Shown piece by piece: positions 47,801 through 60,957 of a stretch of DNA of 64,000 nt. The position numbers and the translations under genes are program-made. The stretch is from Moringa oleifera (taxonomy: Eukaryota > Streptophyta > Magnoliopsida > Brassicales > Moringaceae), in NCBI GenBank assembly GCA_021397835.1, contig JAJFZO010000234.1, positions 2,739,001-2,803,000 of the forward strand, in the 5' to 3' direction. The notes beneath the pieces are model-generated. The model had not been told where the DNA came from, ran no database searches, and worked only from the letters and a program-made list of their open reading frames with translations. Position 1 is the stretch's first letter. Each line of letters opens with the position of its first letter.

Positions 47801-49980
47801 ATGTAGAATCTTCTATAAGATAAAGAAGATTAATATATTGATGAGAATTAAAAAAAAAATCATCAAACAAGCAATTAACAAATTGATTCAAGAGATTTGA
47901 GCATTTTATGAAAATGGTGCAATATTCTAAGGAGAGTTTTCAAAAAACAAATCAAGACTTAAATGTAACTCAAGCAATTGACGGGACCAATTAGTTTGAT
48001 TTTGGCATGGAATTTCTTCAAGATTTATTGAAAGATTTTTCATATAAGGTGTGGATTACAAGATTCGCTTTACATAAAAACGTCTAATTTGGGTTTGATT
48101 TCAAGAAAATTTAATGAAGATTTATGTATGAATTTGGATTAGAAATGATAATGAGTGAGTATTTGTCAATTTAGAAAATTTTGAACATGAATTCGATTTA
48201 AATATATATGTCCGAATTTATTTTAAATTCATTTGAAAAATTAATTTTAATATTTGAATTTTTTTCAAATCCGTTTAAAATTATTCATATATTATCCAAA
48301 CATGTTTATTATATTTATCTATTTTATAAATTTTAATAAAATAACAGGTAACTTACTTGTTAAATATTAATATAGTTACTTGTTTAATGTAATTAAAAAT
48401 TAAAATAAAATAATGAAAATAAAAAATAATATATTTTTATTATTTAAATAAAAAAGTTAAAACTTGATGATAAATTTTTAAAATTTATTATAATCAAATT
48501 CAAATTAAAAATTTAATATAATTAAATTTTAAATAAAAACTTAACATATTAATACAATTACATAAATGGATTCAAGTAATAGGTATCTAAAAATTTAAAC
48601 CTCAACCTGATCTGAATTTAATTATGATATTAAATTTTAAACCCAAATCCATCCACATTTGACTAAACATTAACTGAACATGCCCTAAAGTTTGACTAGA
48701 TCAAGTGGTTGTATAAACCCTACCTTAACTTCAATAAGATTTGCTCTAACTATTGATTTTCTGAAAAAATATTGATTACTTATCAATTTTAGATCAATAA
48801 TGGCCATGTTCGACTCTCTCCCATTTTTAAGATTAATTAGTCATTTTTTTAAAATCTATTATAGATGTTTTTTTTTTTTTTTTGTTAAATAGGCTTTAAA
48901 ATGACTTTAAATGTGTTGGGATCATGTGATCAATTTCAACTTTATAAGCAAGGGTTAATAGCAACAATTGTGAAAACCAACTTTAATGGAATTAACATTA
49001 TTATGATGAGCCTGATTCTACAACTCAAGTTTAACTATCCTTGTGTTCTCTTGTTTATTTATTTATTTTTTGCACATTGAGATTAGAATGTTAAAAAAAA
49101 AAAAAGGGCAAACAAAAGACAATAAAAAAAATATCAAACAAAAATCTAGAATTAAAACAAGGTATTATCTTGCACTATGTTTGTCTTATCTCACTTGAAC
49201 CATATTTTTTTGTTTTAATTCTTCCTTATGATCAGACTGTCTTTGTTTTCCTTAGATTATTTCATCATATTTTCTTTATTTTTTTAAACCTTCTATAGAT
49301 GTTGATTTGAATAATATAAGTTGAATTCTTGATTCAGTTTATCTAATTTAGTAAAAAAATAAATGAAAAGACTAAAAGAGGAGAAAGGCAAAAAAGTATA
49401 AGATTAATATAAAAAAAGCCAAATTCAGTGAAGTATACAAGAGATGAGAGATGTAAGATGAACCACGGGAGTAACATTATTTTAAGTGTAACAAAGTCAA
49501 GGACGAGAGATGATTCCTCTTTTCTTTCTTGGTTTCTTGAATCACCTCAAAGAGACATATTGAACTATAGAAAATTTTTAGAAGTTAATTACACTGTCAT
49601 ATGGTGGGATCAACTTATGATGAATAAAAGAGAAATCATAAAAGACTTATTAAGTCTTGGGAAGAGATAAAGGCTATGATGAGGGAATAATTTATCCTTA
49701 ATCACTATTATAAGGATTTATACTAGAAATTACAAGGCTTTATGATGTGTTCATTCTACAAGTGCACGGTTCATTTGAAGAAATGCATGATAAACTTCAA
49801 ATAATTTTCATAAGGATTTAGCCCAATTAATAATGTCACAATTAGGAATCTGATCAAGGAAACCTTTAGTGTGACAAAAAATAGGAATTGTCACCTATAT
49901 TTTTAGGTATGATTGACCACTAAAAGATTTATTTTTTAGGATTGAAAAATTTTTAAGGACAAACTACTTTTTTTTCAAAG
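41860..49980. other. Intergenic spacer, no gene recognised
   Basis: Mostly AT-rich DNA. A GC-richer stretch (41870-42130) upstream of pirin is probably its promoter. Scattered open frames of 60-80 codons (for example 46113-46307, 46238-46438, 49428-49670) overlap one another in different frames and show no domain. Purine/pyrimidine tracts occur near 42410-42500 and 44270-44320. A minisatellite at 44950-45160 is listed separately. Confidence 0.55.
44950..45160 (-). repeat. Imperfect minisatellite, GATTGATN...GATGA/AAGAGAGA type
   Basis: Three to four diverged units of about 45-50 bp, each containing AGAGA.GA...GATTGATTT.GATC/TAA. On - they give a repeating peptide pattern (NQSHILS, NQSPLLS, NQNSSILS) in a 63-codon frame that is probably not a gene. 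Confidence 0.55.
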
Positions 49981-49989
49981 AGAACTCGA

Positions 49990-52750
49990 TCCTTGTCAAT
50001 CCGAGATAGAGGAACACTATCCTTGCACATGCCACATTAAAGTCTGTAAAGTCTACACACATCTTCCATTTTTCATTTACCTTTTTAATTAAGACTACAT
50101 TAGATAGCCATTTCAAGTACTAAATGGGCATAATGAACTCAACAGCTTACAACTTTTGCACTTTTTCCTTGATCATCCCTTGCCTAGTGATGCTACGTTT
50201 CTTCTGGCATACTGGCTTGAAATGAGGATCTACTCTTAATCGATGTTGTGCTACTTTCGAGCTGATCCCAAGCATGTCCCCACCAGTCCACTTAAATACT
50301 TCTAAGTTCTTTATGAGAAAGTCTACAAACTTTTCCTTAAAAGTTTCGATGAAACTAAAGCCTACTCGAACTATTTTCTACGAACATATCTCCATGATTT
50401 TTAGTTTTTCTATAACTTCGTTGAGGCATGCTTTGTGGTTGTCTTTGAGATCCACTTAGTCAATGAGGGACATTTCCATTTTGCGAGTTTTTGATGTTAA
50501 AGAGTATTGACGAAGCATTGCTTTAGCACTTATGGACTTCTCTGGACTCTTCCTACCACGTTTGGTGTAAAGAAGCACATTAAAAGATGGTAACTCAAAG
50601 ATATGGCTTGCAAAGCATTGAAATTTGGCCTCTCGAGGATCTTGTTATATACAAAATGAGCTTTCACTACTAAAAATTTTATTATGGTACTGGCCTATCT
50701 GGGTTGCGTCCCTTCTACAACTAGGAAGGAGATCATTCCTTATATTGGGACTACCTCTTCATCGAAACTCACTAAGCTAGTGGTATACTATTTTAACCTT
50801 TTTTTTTTTGAAAGTTTCATCTAGAGAAAAGCTGGTTCGTACAATACGTTGACCAAGCTTCCATTATCCACCAACACTTTTTGAGTCATGAAGTTTGCGA
50901 TGACCAAGTTGATTAGTAGACATCATCATGAGGAGTCTAAATTCCTTACAAATCCTAATTTGAGAAAGTTATCACCAAGCCTCTAGGCCTTTTTCCTAAT
51001 TTTAAAAGGTTCTAATGTAAGATTTCCTAATTGCCAACTCTGCATAGTTAAACATGGGTTCCTCAGTAATTACCTCCATAACCCTTTCAATTTGAACTTT
51101 CCTTTCTGCTATTTAGACCCTTCGAATTGCCAGTTCTTACTCTCACAAAAGCTTGACTTGGGAAACCTAGTGGTTATTTCCTATCCTTACATACCAATTG
51201 AAGTGTTTACTCTTGGGCCATATTTCAATATCCTTATGGAGCTACTTGCTTACCTCTATATCGTGGCCATAATCCTGATGGAAACGACAATACCTGGTTT
51301 AATCCCTCCTTGCGAGAGAGGTCACCATTCGCTAGGGTCGTTTCAACATTCCATTGCTTTTTATTGCCATCATTATGTTAGTTCGGGATGTTTTTATTGC
51401 CCTAAAACTTGGCTAGGTTGCTAGAGGCCTATTCTATTTGAAAATCCTTCTTATTAGGAATATGACCCTACTGGGGTTAGTTGTTGAGTTTTCGTTCCTT
51501 TCCTTCTAAAATTGCTTCTTCGTCCTTGATCTTCATTCTTTCCTCGCATCCTTCCTTATCTTTTTCTTTTACTTCGTTCCTCACTTCTAATATATTTTTT
51601 TGCTAAGGTCAACAGTTTTGCCATATTTTACACTAGCTCAAATGCAAGGCATCAAAAATTGGCCCTTCTTACAATCTTTCAAAAATGGCAGCCAAAGTAA
51701 TCAACTCTTGTAGGCGTTCAACTTACAAGGCCTCATGGTTAAAACGTGACATATATTCTAAAACCAATTCATTTGGGCATTGGAGCACAAATAAAATTGG
51801 CCTGCTTCTTACTTCATCTGCAGTTAATGAAGTGTCCCAAGAAAGAATGAGACAATTGTGCAAAGTTGGATACACTGCTTGGTCGTAGAGAGGTGAACTA
51901 GTCTCGCCCTCTAGAATGGTGGGGAACACCTTGCATAGTATGGGGTCGAAGGCCCCGTAAAGCAGCATTATGGTTTGGTATTGGTCTAAGGGATCCTTTG
52001 AGTCCTTTATTTTGTTGTAGGGTTCTACCTAGGAGTTCCTCAACTATTCTAGAACTAGTTCACTCATAATATGAGTAGTAAAAAAAGGGCGGGGATCATA
52101 TTCACCATTTGCGTTCCTTACTTATACCCTATCCAAGAGCTTTAGTTGTTCATCCAAGTGATCCGCATACTAACATGTGTTGTTCCCTAGTCTAGGAGGA
52201 GGGCATCCTTCTCTTGCCTGGTTAGATCCTTGTTCCAATGCTTAGTTACTTGGTACATGTTCACTTTATCACTTCATTGGAAGCATGTGATTTTCTATAA
52301 ATCCATCGACATTTGTTCTATCAACAAAACAAGTTATTGTGTAGTCTACGATGGGGGTTAAGACCTTCTTTTAAAGGAAGCAATAGCTCCATCATTGTCT
52401 CGACTAATGTTGATGAGAGCCTTCGTGTTATTGATTGGAAGAGAAGCACAACTTTTTGTCAGTGTTTCCCATCGACGATGCCAATATGGTAGAACAAAGC
52501 CGAGTTCCCTTAACTTATCCTCTTTCTCTCATATGGTTTTTATTCTCCTTTATACTTTACACCTCAACCACCTTTCCTTGAGATTCGTGCCCTCCTCTAA
52601 ACATACGACCAACATTCCTTGACACAGCCCCACTTTGTTGTGCCCATGCTCTTGGTAAGAGAGTGGCGGGTCGGGTGACTGGGTTAAACTCTCGGACTTT
52701 ATGGTTAGTGGGCCGAAAACGTTTTGGTGGCCCCCCATAAAAAATTGGCC
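49990..52750 (-). mobile_element. Degenerate Ty3/gypsy element (gag-protease-RT start), different lineage
   Basis: Read on -. Gag lies near 52030-51640 (DSKDPLDQYQTIMLLYGAFD, VFPTILEG, EYMSRFNHEAL, then ERLQELI). A protease stretch near 50910-50820 reads VLVDNGSLVNVLYEPAFL, with DNGS in place of DTGS/DSGS. An RT start at about 50260-50010 reads VDPHFKPVCQKKRS, KWLSNVVLIKKVNEKWKMCV, DFTDFNVAC. These phrases match the non-chromovirus Tat/Athila-like gypsy lineages rather than the element in the RABA5c intron. The rest of RT, RNase H and integrase are missing. Numerous stops mark it as dead. I found no LTR pair. Confidence 0.75.
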
Positions 52751-52961
52751 CTTGGTTGGGTCATGGCTTTACCCCAACGACGGGAAAAAGTGTTAACGAC
52801 CTCCGCAAAAAGCTGGAGGTAGTTGAGAGAGAGTGGGAATAGCTACTTCTTCCTTTTCTGGCTTCTCTTTTGCTTCCCGTAGTAGAGCTCGTGTAGAGAG
52901 AGGAAGATGGTGTATTTCCAAATCGATAAAATGTCATCCTCGAAGCTTCTCATCTTCCTTA

Positions 52962-53894
52962 TCAAGCCTGGGTTTCCTCCCTACACCGTCGATTATTGAC
53001 CCTAGCTGTATACAGAAATGACCAAAGGCTTTTTGGAAGCTCGGCACATAAGTTTCCTTTTGCCCAGCTGTTGGCCAAAGTTTCGGATGAATTGCAGATC
53101 ATCGGTACTGCTGCAGCTGGAGCTCTTTCATTATTCAAATTTGGATTTGTTTTGAGCAATTCCGAAATAAGTACTATGCAGTTCATGCCACCATAAACAA
53201 GTTGATACAGCACCTTGTAAGAATGGTACGTAGAGACATAGTTGATCCTAATGCCTACAAGCACGCTTGTACATTGTACAGGATTCATCCCCTCTAGCAA
53301 ATTGGAAACAGTTGCAGCCTCCCTCTTCCTGAATATATTGGCCTGCTTCTAAAGCAAGCTGGATATATGAGATGTTGTGATCTTCGTGAAAACCTCGTTG
53401 CTTATCTCATATTCCGGTGGAGGTAGTTGTCCCTGTAAGGAGATATGCATCAAAATCATGTGCAGGAATTGATATGACCACAGATCATAATCCACATGTG
53501 GCAATGTGCAGTAATATCTTCCGGCCACTGCAATAAGAAGCTGATCGTAAGGACCTAGATGGGACGAAGTGAGACTAGTATTGACTTCTCTCCATGGTTT
53601 CCAAGTGAACTGATAAAATGCAAGCAGATTTGGGAATAGTAGATGAAGCAATTTCAAAAGCACAAATGTTGCAGCCAGAGCCAGATATATCTCCTGGTGA
53701 AGCAAATTCTCTGGAGATCTTGCCCATGAGAATGAGCGCACGCTTTTCCAGCTGAATGGTATGCTTCTTTGGGTTTGATGAATTTCCAGTTTTCTGCGGA
53801 GATGTCTCGTCCATTGATGCAACCTTAATGCCAGGAACATTCCCATAAAGAGCAACAAAAGAACTAAGAACTCGGGAGCCATGATAGCATACAC
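52962..53894 (-). pseudogene. Unrecognised reading frame with one internal stop
   Basis: One frame on - stays open from 53894 to 52962 (about 310 codons) except for a single TAG at 53351-53349. The first part starts MYAIMAPEFLVLLLLFMGMF, with a likely membrane segment, a basic stretch (RHLRRKL), a second hydrophobic stretch (ALAATFVLLKLLHLLF) and PYDQLLIAVAGRYY. The part after the stop includes KREAATVSNLLEGMNP and YHSYKVLYQLVYGGMN. A second frame (53994-53575) is open over the same DNA for 139 codons, so the low stop density may partly reflect base composition. I do not recognise the family. It may be a damaged gene, a gene with unrecognised introns, or chance. Confidence 0.35.
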
Positions 53895-53994
53895 GTATTG
53901 CGGAATTGAAAAGGAATAAAGTATAGGAAATCCATGAGATAGCTCCGTGCTTAGAGAGTAGGCTAGCTGCAGAATCCATTGATATCATTATCAA

Positions 53995-56900
53995 AGACCA
54001 ATATATTTATTTACAATGTAATAGCTTACAAAGGTGGATTTTCATTTGCAAACCTTGACCTTACGGCCGATTCTTCAGTTGCCAAATGGGGGATGGAGGG
54101 ATGCAGGGAAGAGATTATGGAGTGAGAGCCCAGATGAACATGCATGTGGCCTTGCCATTTTACCTTTTGATGTTCTCTTTTTTGAACTCTGGAAAAATGT
54201 TTTATGATTTTATTTTTCAAAATTGATCTGAGCAAAATTAGGTATTTATAAGTGAATATTTCAGAATGTAATATTAATAATATATATTTTGATGGAGGAC
54301 GGGCACTTAATTGAGTTCAGAAGTTGGAAGTTTTGAGATATGTTTGCATTTTGTCAATTAAAAAGAAAAAGAAAGGCAAGTTGATAGGAAAATGAGCAAG
54401 GTGATGCCCAACCATATCTTCTAAGGTCGACCTATTTAGGTTTATGGTTTGTCATCCCTTGAATGGAAAGCATGAACAATATTAAAGTAGGTACCTTTTG
54501 CATACAAAGACCTCTATAGGGATGCACTAAATCAAAGTATAACAAGGCAAAGCAAGCCCGTAAAAGGGATAAAAGTAACATATGATGAGTGTGGATACTC
54601 AGAGGTACAGTAATATTAATGCATGTTGAAGGTGTTTAGAATGTATATTTTAACGAGAATTGTGATTAATGTGACACAAAATATTATTTTGGTGCAAAAG
54701 TACAAAAGATGTAAGGATAATAATTTATAACACGTGATATAACAAGCCTAGCATGAGGATCAAGAGTATTGCACTCAAGAGCATCGTAACTTTGGGGCAA
54801 ATTCAATGATTTAAGGGTGTGTAAGTTGTTGAAAAGCCATAAAAATCTATGTTGAAAAGCTTTAAGGCATATTATATTATTGCTTTTTATATGAAATATT
54901 ATTTATTTTTATTAATTAAGTTTTTAAAATATAATAAAATAAAAAAATTTTATTGATATTGTGTATTAATAAAACAAATCAAAAACATCTTTAAAGTATA
55001 GTAAGTTTTTTGAGAATTAATATTTTATTTTCTATCATATTAAAATATTAGATCGATACTTAAAAATAAATCTTAGTAGAAGATTTTTTTTTCGAATCCA
55101 CGCGAATGAAATGAGATAAAAGAACATGTTTTGTTGTGAAATAATAAAATGACTTCCAAATAATCATTATAAAACTTTTATATGGTATTTTTTATACCTT
55201 TACAATTTAGATTATATTTTTTAAAATATTAAATCAAAGCTTAAGTCTTAATCAATGGTTATTATTTGATTGAACGGATCATTTTTCAACAAATACAGTA
55301 ATTAGTATACCATCAACATTGTACTCTATCAACATCGTATTTACCTAATTTTCATTTTTTTGACAAGTTTTTGATACGTTTTTTTTTTTTAAATGAATTT
55401 TATGTCTTCAACTATCAAGTGATGTGTTCACTCGTCATTTCCATGATCCGTCTCCTAGGTAAACATTATGTCTTTAAACAGTAAGCACGTCCACTCATCT
55501 TTGCCATTCTTTTTGAATAATCTTTAATAACACATGCATAAAGCCTCGAAGTTAATCTAGGTTAAAAGATCCACTGTGCAAAGCAATAACAGAATATGTG
55601 CTGAGAGTCAATATGTATAATAAGCGTAAGTTAACATGCAGGTGACATTGATGCATTGTTGATAACAAAATTCTTCAAAGTCTAAACCAACAGATGGAGG
55701 GGTGCATGAAAAAAAAAAGATGGTAAATTGGTCACTAAATGGGTTATAGAGTATTATTAATTCTTGGAGTGAGATAACGATGCATAGATAGGTGTGCTTA
55801 GCCAAGATCATTTATGATAAACTTAATGCATACCATGATTTAGTTACACAAGACACTAGTGTAAGATGTACCAGCAAAACGGTAGTGAATAAAGGATATC
55901 ATCTACATTGTGAAAGTTACTAAATCTTACAAAAATAATTACCAGTTGATGACAATCCCTTTTGCAAGAAAATAAGTCCTCAATAACATGAGTGAATCAA
56001 AATTCAAAAGCATAATATTAGAAATGAATTTACTTTAGAACGTTTAAGACAGTGCATTTTATGTTGCTCATTAACTCCATGATTGGGTTATGATTCTTCT
56101 CATAATTTCTTTTGATTGTCTCAATTATTTTTCATTACTTCCGAGTAGTTGGAGCTCTTTCATCAACCAATATTGATACCGTAAATTCTCATAAGCCAAC
56201 CTGTGACACTTAAAGAAGTTTCATTGTTTAAGAAAGCACGTAGAACCACTTAAGTAAATAACGAGGTAACTAAAGAAAGATTAAAAATACATAGAGAGAG
56301 AAAAAAAAAATAGAAGAGCACCTTTGAGAGGAAAAAATTTTTATTGCTTTTGCAACTCAAGGTTTCAATTTTTTTTATATAATAAAAATAATGAGCATGA
56401 TGTGTACACTCAATAACAATCAAACATTTTCAAAAATATTTAAAATAATATAAAATATTTACAGAATATCGTTTTCAATATTGGAGATGTTGGATTATTC
56501 TGTAAAAAACAATTCAGTCACTTAGATGTTTAGAAAAAAATCTTTATAAATCAAAATATATTTTTAAAAAATAGTCTTTGAATTCAGTCAAAATTTACAA
56601 TTTGATTGTTATAATTTCAAAAATAATAAAATATACGAAAATAATGTTTACTTTAATTAACCTTTCTTGATGTGACAACAAACTTTCCAATTTACTTAGT
56701 TTAAGTGAAAGTAACTTAAAGTTACTAAAAAGTTAATTATGCATTTTTCCAGCTATCAATCTGGGCAACCAATTTTTGGTAGCTTGCTTATAATCACTGC
56801 AAAGAACTAAAATTGAATGCTGTCTTTATTTTTATTTTATTTTCTCACTTGTCTCTCACACAAAGCATAATTTAATAATATAAGTAAATAGTGATATTTT

Positions 56901-59900
56901 TAAAATATTTTTTTATCAATATTAGATTGGAGTTTTCTTTTTGGTTGATTTAAGATGTGCTATCATTTTGCATGGATATTAATGTATACAAATTCAAAAA
57001 AAATCAATAATTAAATTTTTTATTTTATTAATATAATTAATTATATAAGAAATATTCTCCTTATTAAAAAAAATTAATACTGATTCAGGTCAATAAAAAC
57101 AAAATCCTTGTAAATCAAAAAGCATCCTCTTGTGTGTATATGTTTGTCAAAATCCAGAGTTATGCAAGTTCATGCATAGCATACAGGAAATGCATTTTGA
57201 TAATGATAAGACGGCACTATCAGTAAAGATCTGGATGTGTTGCCTGTAGAGTGGCCACTACAGGAATTGCACGCTTGCATGCAAATTCTTCCCATTGTTG
57301 GCTATATACGTACAGTGGTTTGCACTGTCAACCCTCCTCTCGCTCGGGTCAGTGTGCCTCATCACTTACCAATTTGCATTAAGTTATAACAATGGTTGCA
57401 TTTTTTGGTAGAGAGAGAGCATGTGGGTCAAAACCAACCTTGCAATTTCATGACAACTATAAGTAGCTGTAAGCAACAAAATGATAAAATCATTTAACTA
57501 AAACTTATGTCACTTGCCTCATGATAACGAACGTATCCATTTGGACAAATCAAGCAACCATGTAATGATTATGAGCAAGTGATATTGCTCTGCTGCCTAA
57601 TCTCCTATTCTTACAGTTATCTGTGCACCACTAGACTTACCGAACCCATTAGAATAGATAGTCCCATATTCTCAACACGATTGAATCTGAATCATTGTAT
57701 AGAATTAATAACAAAATTAAACATCTTCATTTGATTGAGTGGCCCTTAGTTGAGACTTGGAGCACAGCATTAATTGCAGATTAAAGGGTAGCAAACTGAA
57801 ATAAATAAGAAAGTTGCTTATCATCTTTTGAAACTTTTCAAGTCAACTTCTAGAAGCTTTGGTGTTGATGCCACTGAAGATTAGTGGATACGTATATTTG
57901 AGAAAAGGCTGGCTTCCCTCTTTGACTATTAGAACTTCAATGTTCACTAAAATGTCAACGAAATTTCAAGGTGCTCAGTACCCTTTTTTTTTTTTTCTTT
58001 CTTTCTTTCTTTTCCTTTTTTAAAGTGCGTTTTCTGTGGGGTTGCTTTTAACTTGATAAAAGATTTAAATTGTGTTAATTAACAGACATGTCTGGTTAGA
58101 ATTATTTTCAAATAAGTTTCTATAAAGGTCATTATAATGTTTTAAATTATATTTTATATATAATACAAATTATTCATAAATTATTGTGGTTTTTAGCAAT
58201 AGTTATAATTTTTAAATATATTAATATAACAGCTATTCCAACATTTGCACATCGTTTTGAGATGATATAATTTTCCAGATATTACGTTTCTTCAGGGTTT
58301 TTTATGATCATTTATAAATAAACCACATAATTAAATTCATTTGCATTGAAAATGAATTCAATCATATTATTCCTCTTTTCTTGTCATCTCTTTAACAAAA
58401 AAATTAAATTATATGTTGTACTGTTCAGGTTACATGATATAATTTAATATTCAAGGTTATAATGCATACACTAGAACTATTGTCACAATTAGAACAATTT
58501 GGTTACAAATACTTGTATACAAAAACGTGAAGAAATTTAGTAAGAAGCAATAATTGTTTAAAAATTCAATTTTTTAAATTACATTTTTAATCTAAAATTT
58601 TAATAGGTATTGTCGTTCTTTCATTATTCAATCTCTCAAACTTTTTTAACACATTAATATATTTATTTATTTTGAAAAAAGAACCTTAACCATCATTTGA
58701 ATTTTTAATTGGATTTTCTTCAAATGGCTGGAGATACAGACGGCAATTTATTTTGCAATTTTTGAATTAATCACTTGAATGAACGTCCGTGCTAATATCA
58801 TCTAATGTGGATGAATATCTATATTGTGAATTAGAAATGTAAATTTACTAACATACTCTTTTTAAATGTTTGAGTTATATGAACATTTGTCTACAATTAG
58901 ATCATGACAAGGAATATCAAGTCTTAATAAAAAAACAAAAATTAAAATCTCAATCCTTCCTAAATAAAAGTCTCAATGAACGTTGTCAAAAGATAAATGT
59001 TTCAAAAGGTAGTGAATCGATGTAAGCGTGACAAAATCTCCAACAGTAAACTTCAAAAATTACATCATTTTGATGTAAAAAAAAACATATTTTAAAAATA
59101 ATTTCATATTAAATTTTTTTTAATATATTACATCAAAATTATATAATTAATATTTTATAATAAATATTATGTATAATTTTAATATTAATTAAAAATTTAA
59201 TTTATAAAAATAATTTAAATAATTAAATTATATATTAAATATAAATCTCATTTGAAAGTTTTTAACAAAATATTTTTGATAGTATAATTATTTCTTAATA
59301 ATATAGTTTATATATTTAATTATGTATCAAAAACTTAATTTAATTAAAAATAAAATAACTTAATAAAAATTTTAAAAATGATAAAAAGTTTAATACTCTC
59401 CAAACTCACAATTTGATGTTTCATTAAAAATAAAAAAATAACCTTTTAACACCAATCTAGTGCTTTGAGGCTCCTTGGAAAATGATCTCAAAATATTCCC
59501 AGAAGTGTATTCAAAATCATGATTCTCCTTGCCATCTTGGATTTCTCAGTCTCCTATATTTTGCTTAGTTGAAATCATATGATCTTTTTCCAAGCCTTCC
59601 CTTCAACTCCTTACTTCCTTCCGTTATTGCAACCGAAGGCTAAGTGTACATTTAGCAAGGGCTCAGAAGAAATCTTAACTAGTTTCACTTCAATAATGTC
59701 TTCTACCTTTCTTTTGATCAAATCTTCAAGACCAGTTTCATGCTCCACCATATCAAAATCATAAGATGCATAAAAACCTTCACCATGATGTTTAAAATCT
59801 CACGAATATTCATAGATATACTTTTTATTTGAAATAATAAGTAAAATGAATGAGATTTTTTACTTTTAATTGATCAATATTACACAAAAACTTAAAATTT

Positions 59901-60957
59901 TGAGATAGCAGTTTTTTCAATAATCATAAAGAAAAAGAAGTTGTACAAATTCATTGTAATTAACATGATCTGTTTTGGTTAAGCATCTTCAATAATGCAA
60001 AACATAGAAAAATTACACTATAGATGTTTTAAGTTCTATAACTTGAGTAAGATTCAAAATTCAAAGAGAATTAAAACTTCAATTTCATTTTTAACATAAC
60101 TTTAATTTTATGTTCATGAAGACTTGATCATTTTTTTTTTAAAACTAAGTTATTAAAACTCATTACTGTAAGTATTTAACATTCCAGATTTTAATTATTT
60201 AAAGAGATTTGTGAGATTACAAAATACTTGAAATTCAGATCTCTACCATTTGAGATCCAAGTTTTATTTTCTTTCATCCATTCTTCCCAAATTGTATTCT
60301 TTTCCAGGAATCCTACATCTTTGCTACATTTTCATTTCTTATGGAACTTCTAATGCTTCATTTAGAAACCTAAAACAATACTTTTTTAAATATTAAAAAT
60401 TCATTCAATATAATGTCATTTTGTGAAATCATTATTATATAATAAACTTCGAAAAAAATCCCAACCTTACAAGACAACAAACTATTAAAAAACAAAGTCA
60501 CAAAGCTCAACTGACATCAAATCCGAAACTTCTCAATTCGCACAGAATCCGTCCAAACTACTAAAGACAATCCTGTAAGAAATTCCTGTTTATCATTCTT
60601 CTTAAAATCTTTAGTTCTTCCTAGAAACTCTTCCATACCTAACCCAAATCATACCTACATTTTCATTTACAGAAAATTTAGTACTTCAATAACGTTGCAT
60701 AATTTCAATGATCCCTCTTAAAATTGACTTCATGCATATTATTTATCTATTCATCCTCATGAGCCATACAAAACCCTATTTCCAGCCACTTTTTAAAATG
60801 TAATCTGACTCAGAAAGCTATAAGAAAAAGTTTCAGGAGAAATGAAAGGAAAAGACACATGCATAAGTACATATATGTTTGCCGAGTAACATGAATAAAA
60901 TAAAAATTTAACAAGGATACATGCATGGCCAACTCAGGTATAATTTGCATCTAGCAA
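53995..60957. other. AT-rich intergenic spacer
   Basis: No gene recognised in about 7 kb. Short open frames (54026-54235, 55608-55811, 59579-59764) have no domain. The stretch 57180-57660 is less AT-rich but shows no exon I can support. The 58560-59460 part is extremely AT-rich. Confidence 0.55.

Noticed and set aside
53000..53196. Plus frame LFGSSAHKFPFAQLLAKVSDELQIIG and onward as a gene
   Set aside because: It is only 66 codons with no matching neighbour exon. The minus frame over the same DNA is longer and continues upstream past one stop.
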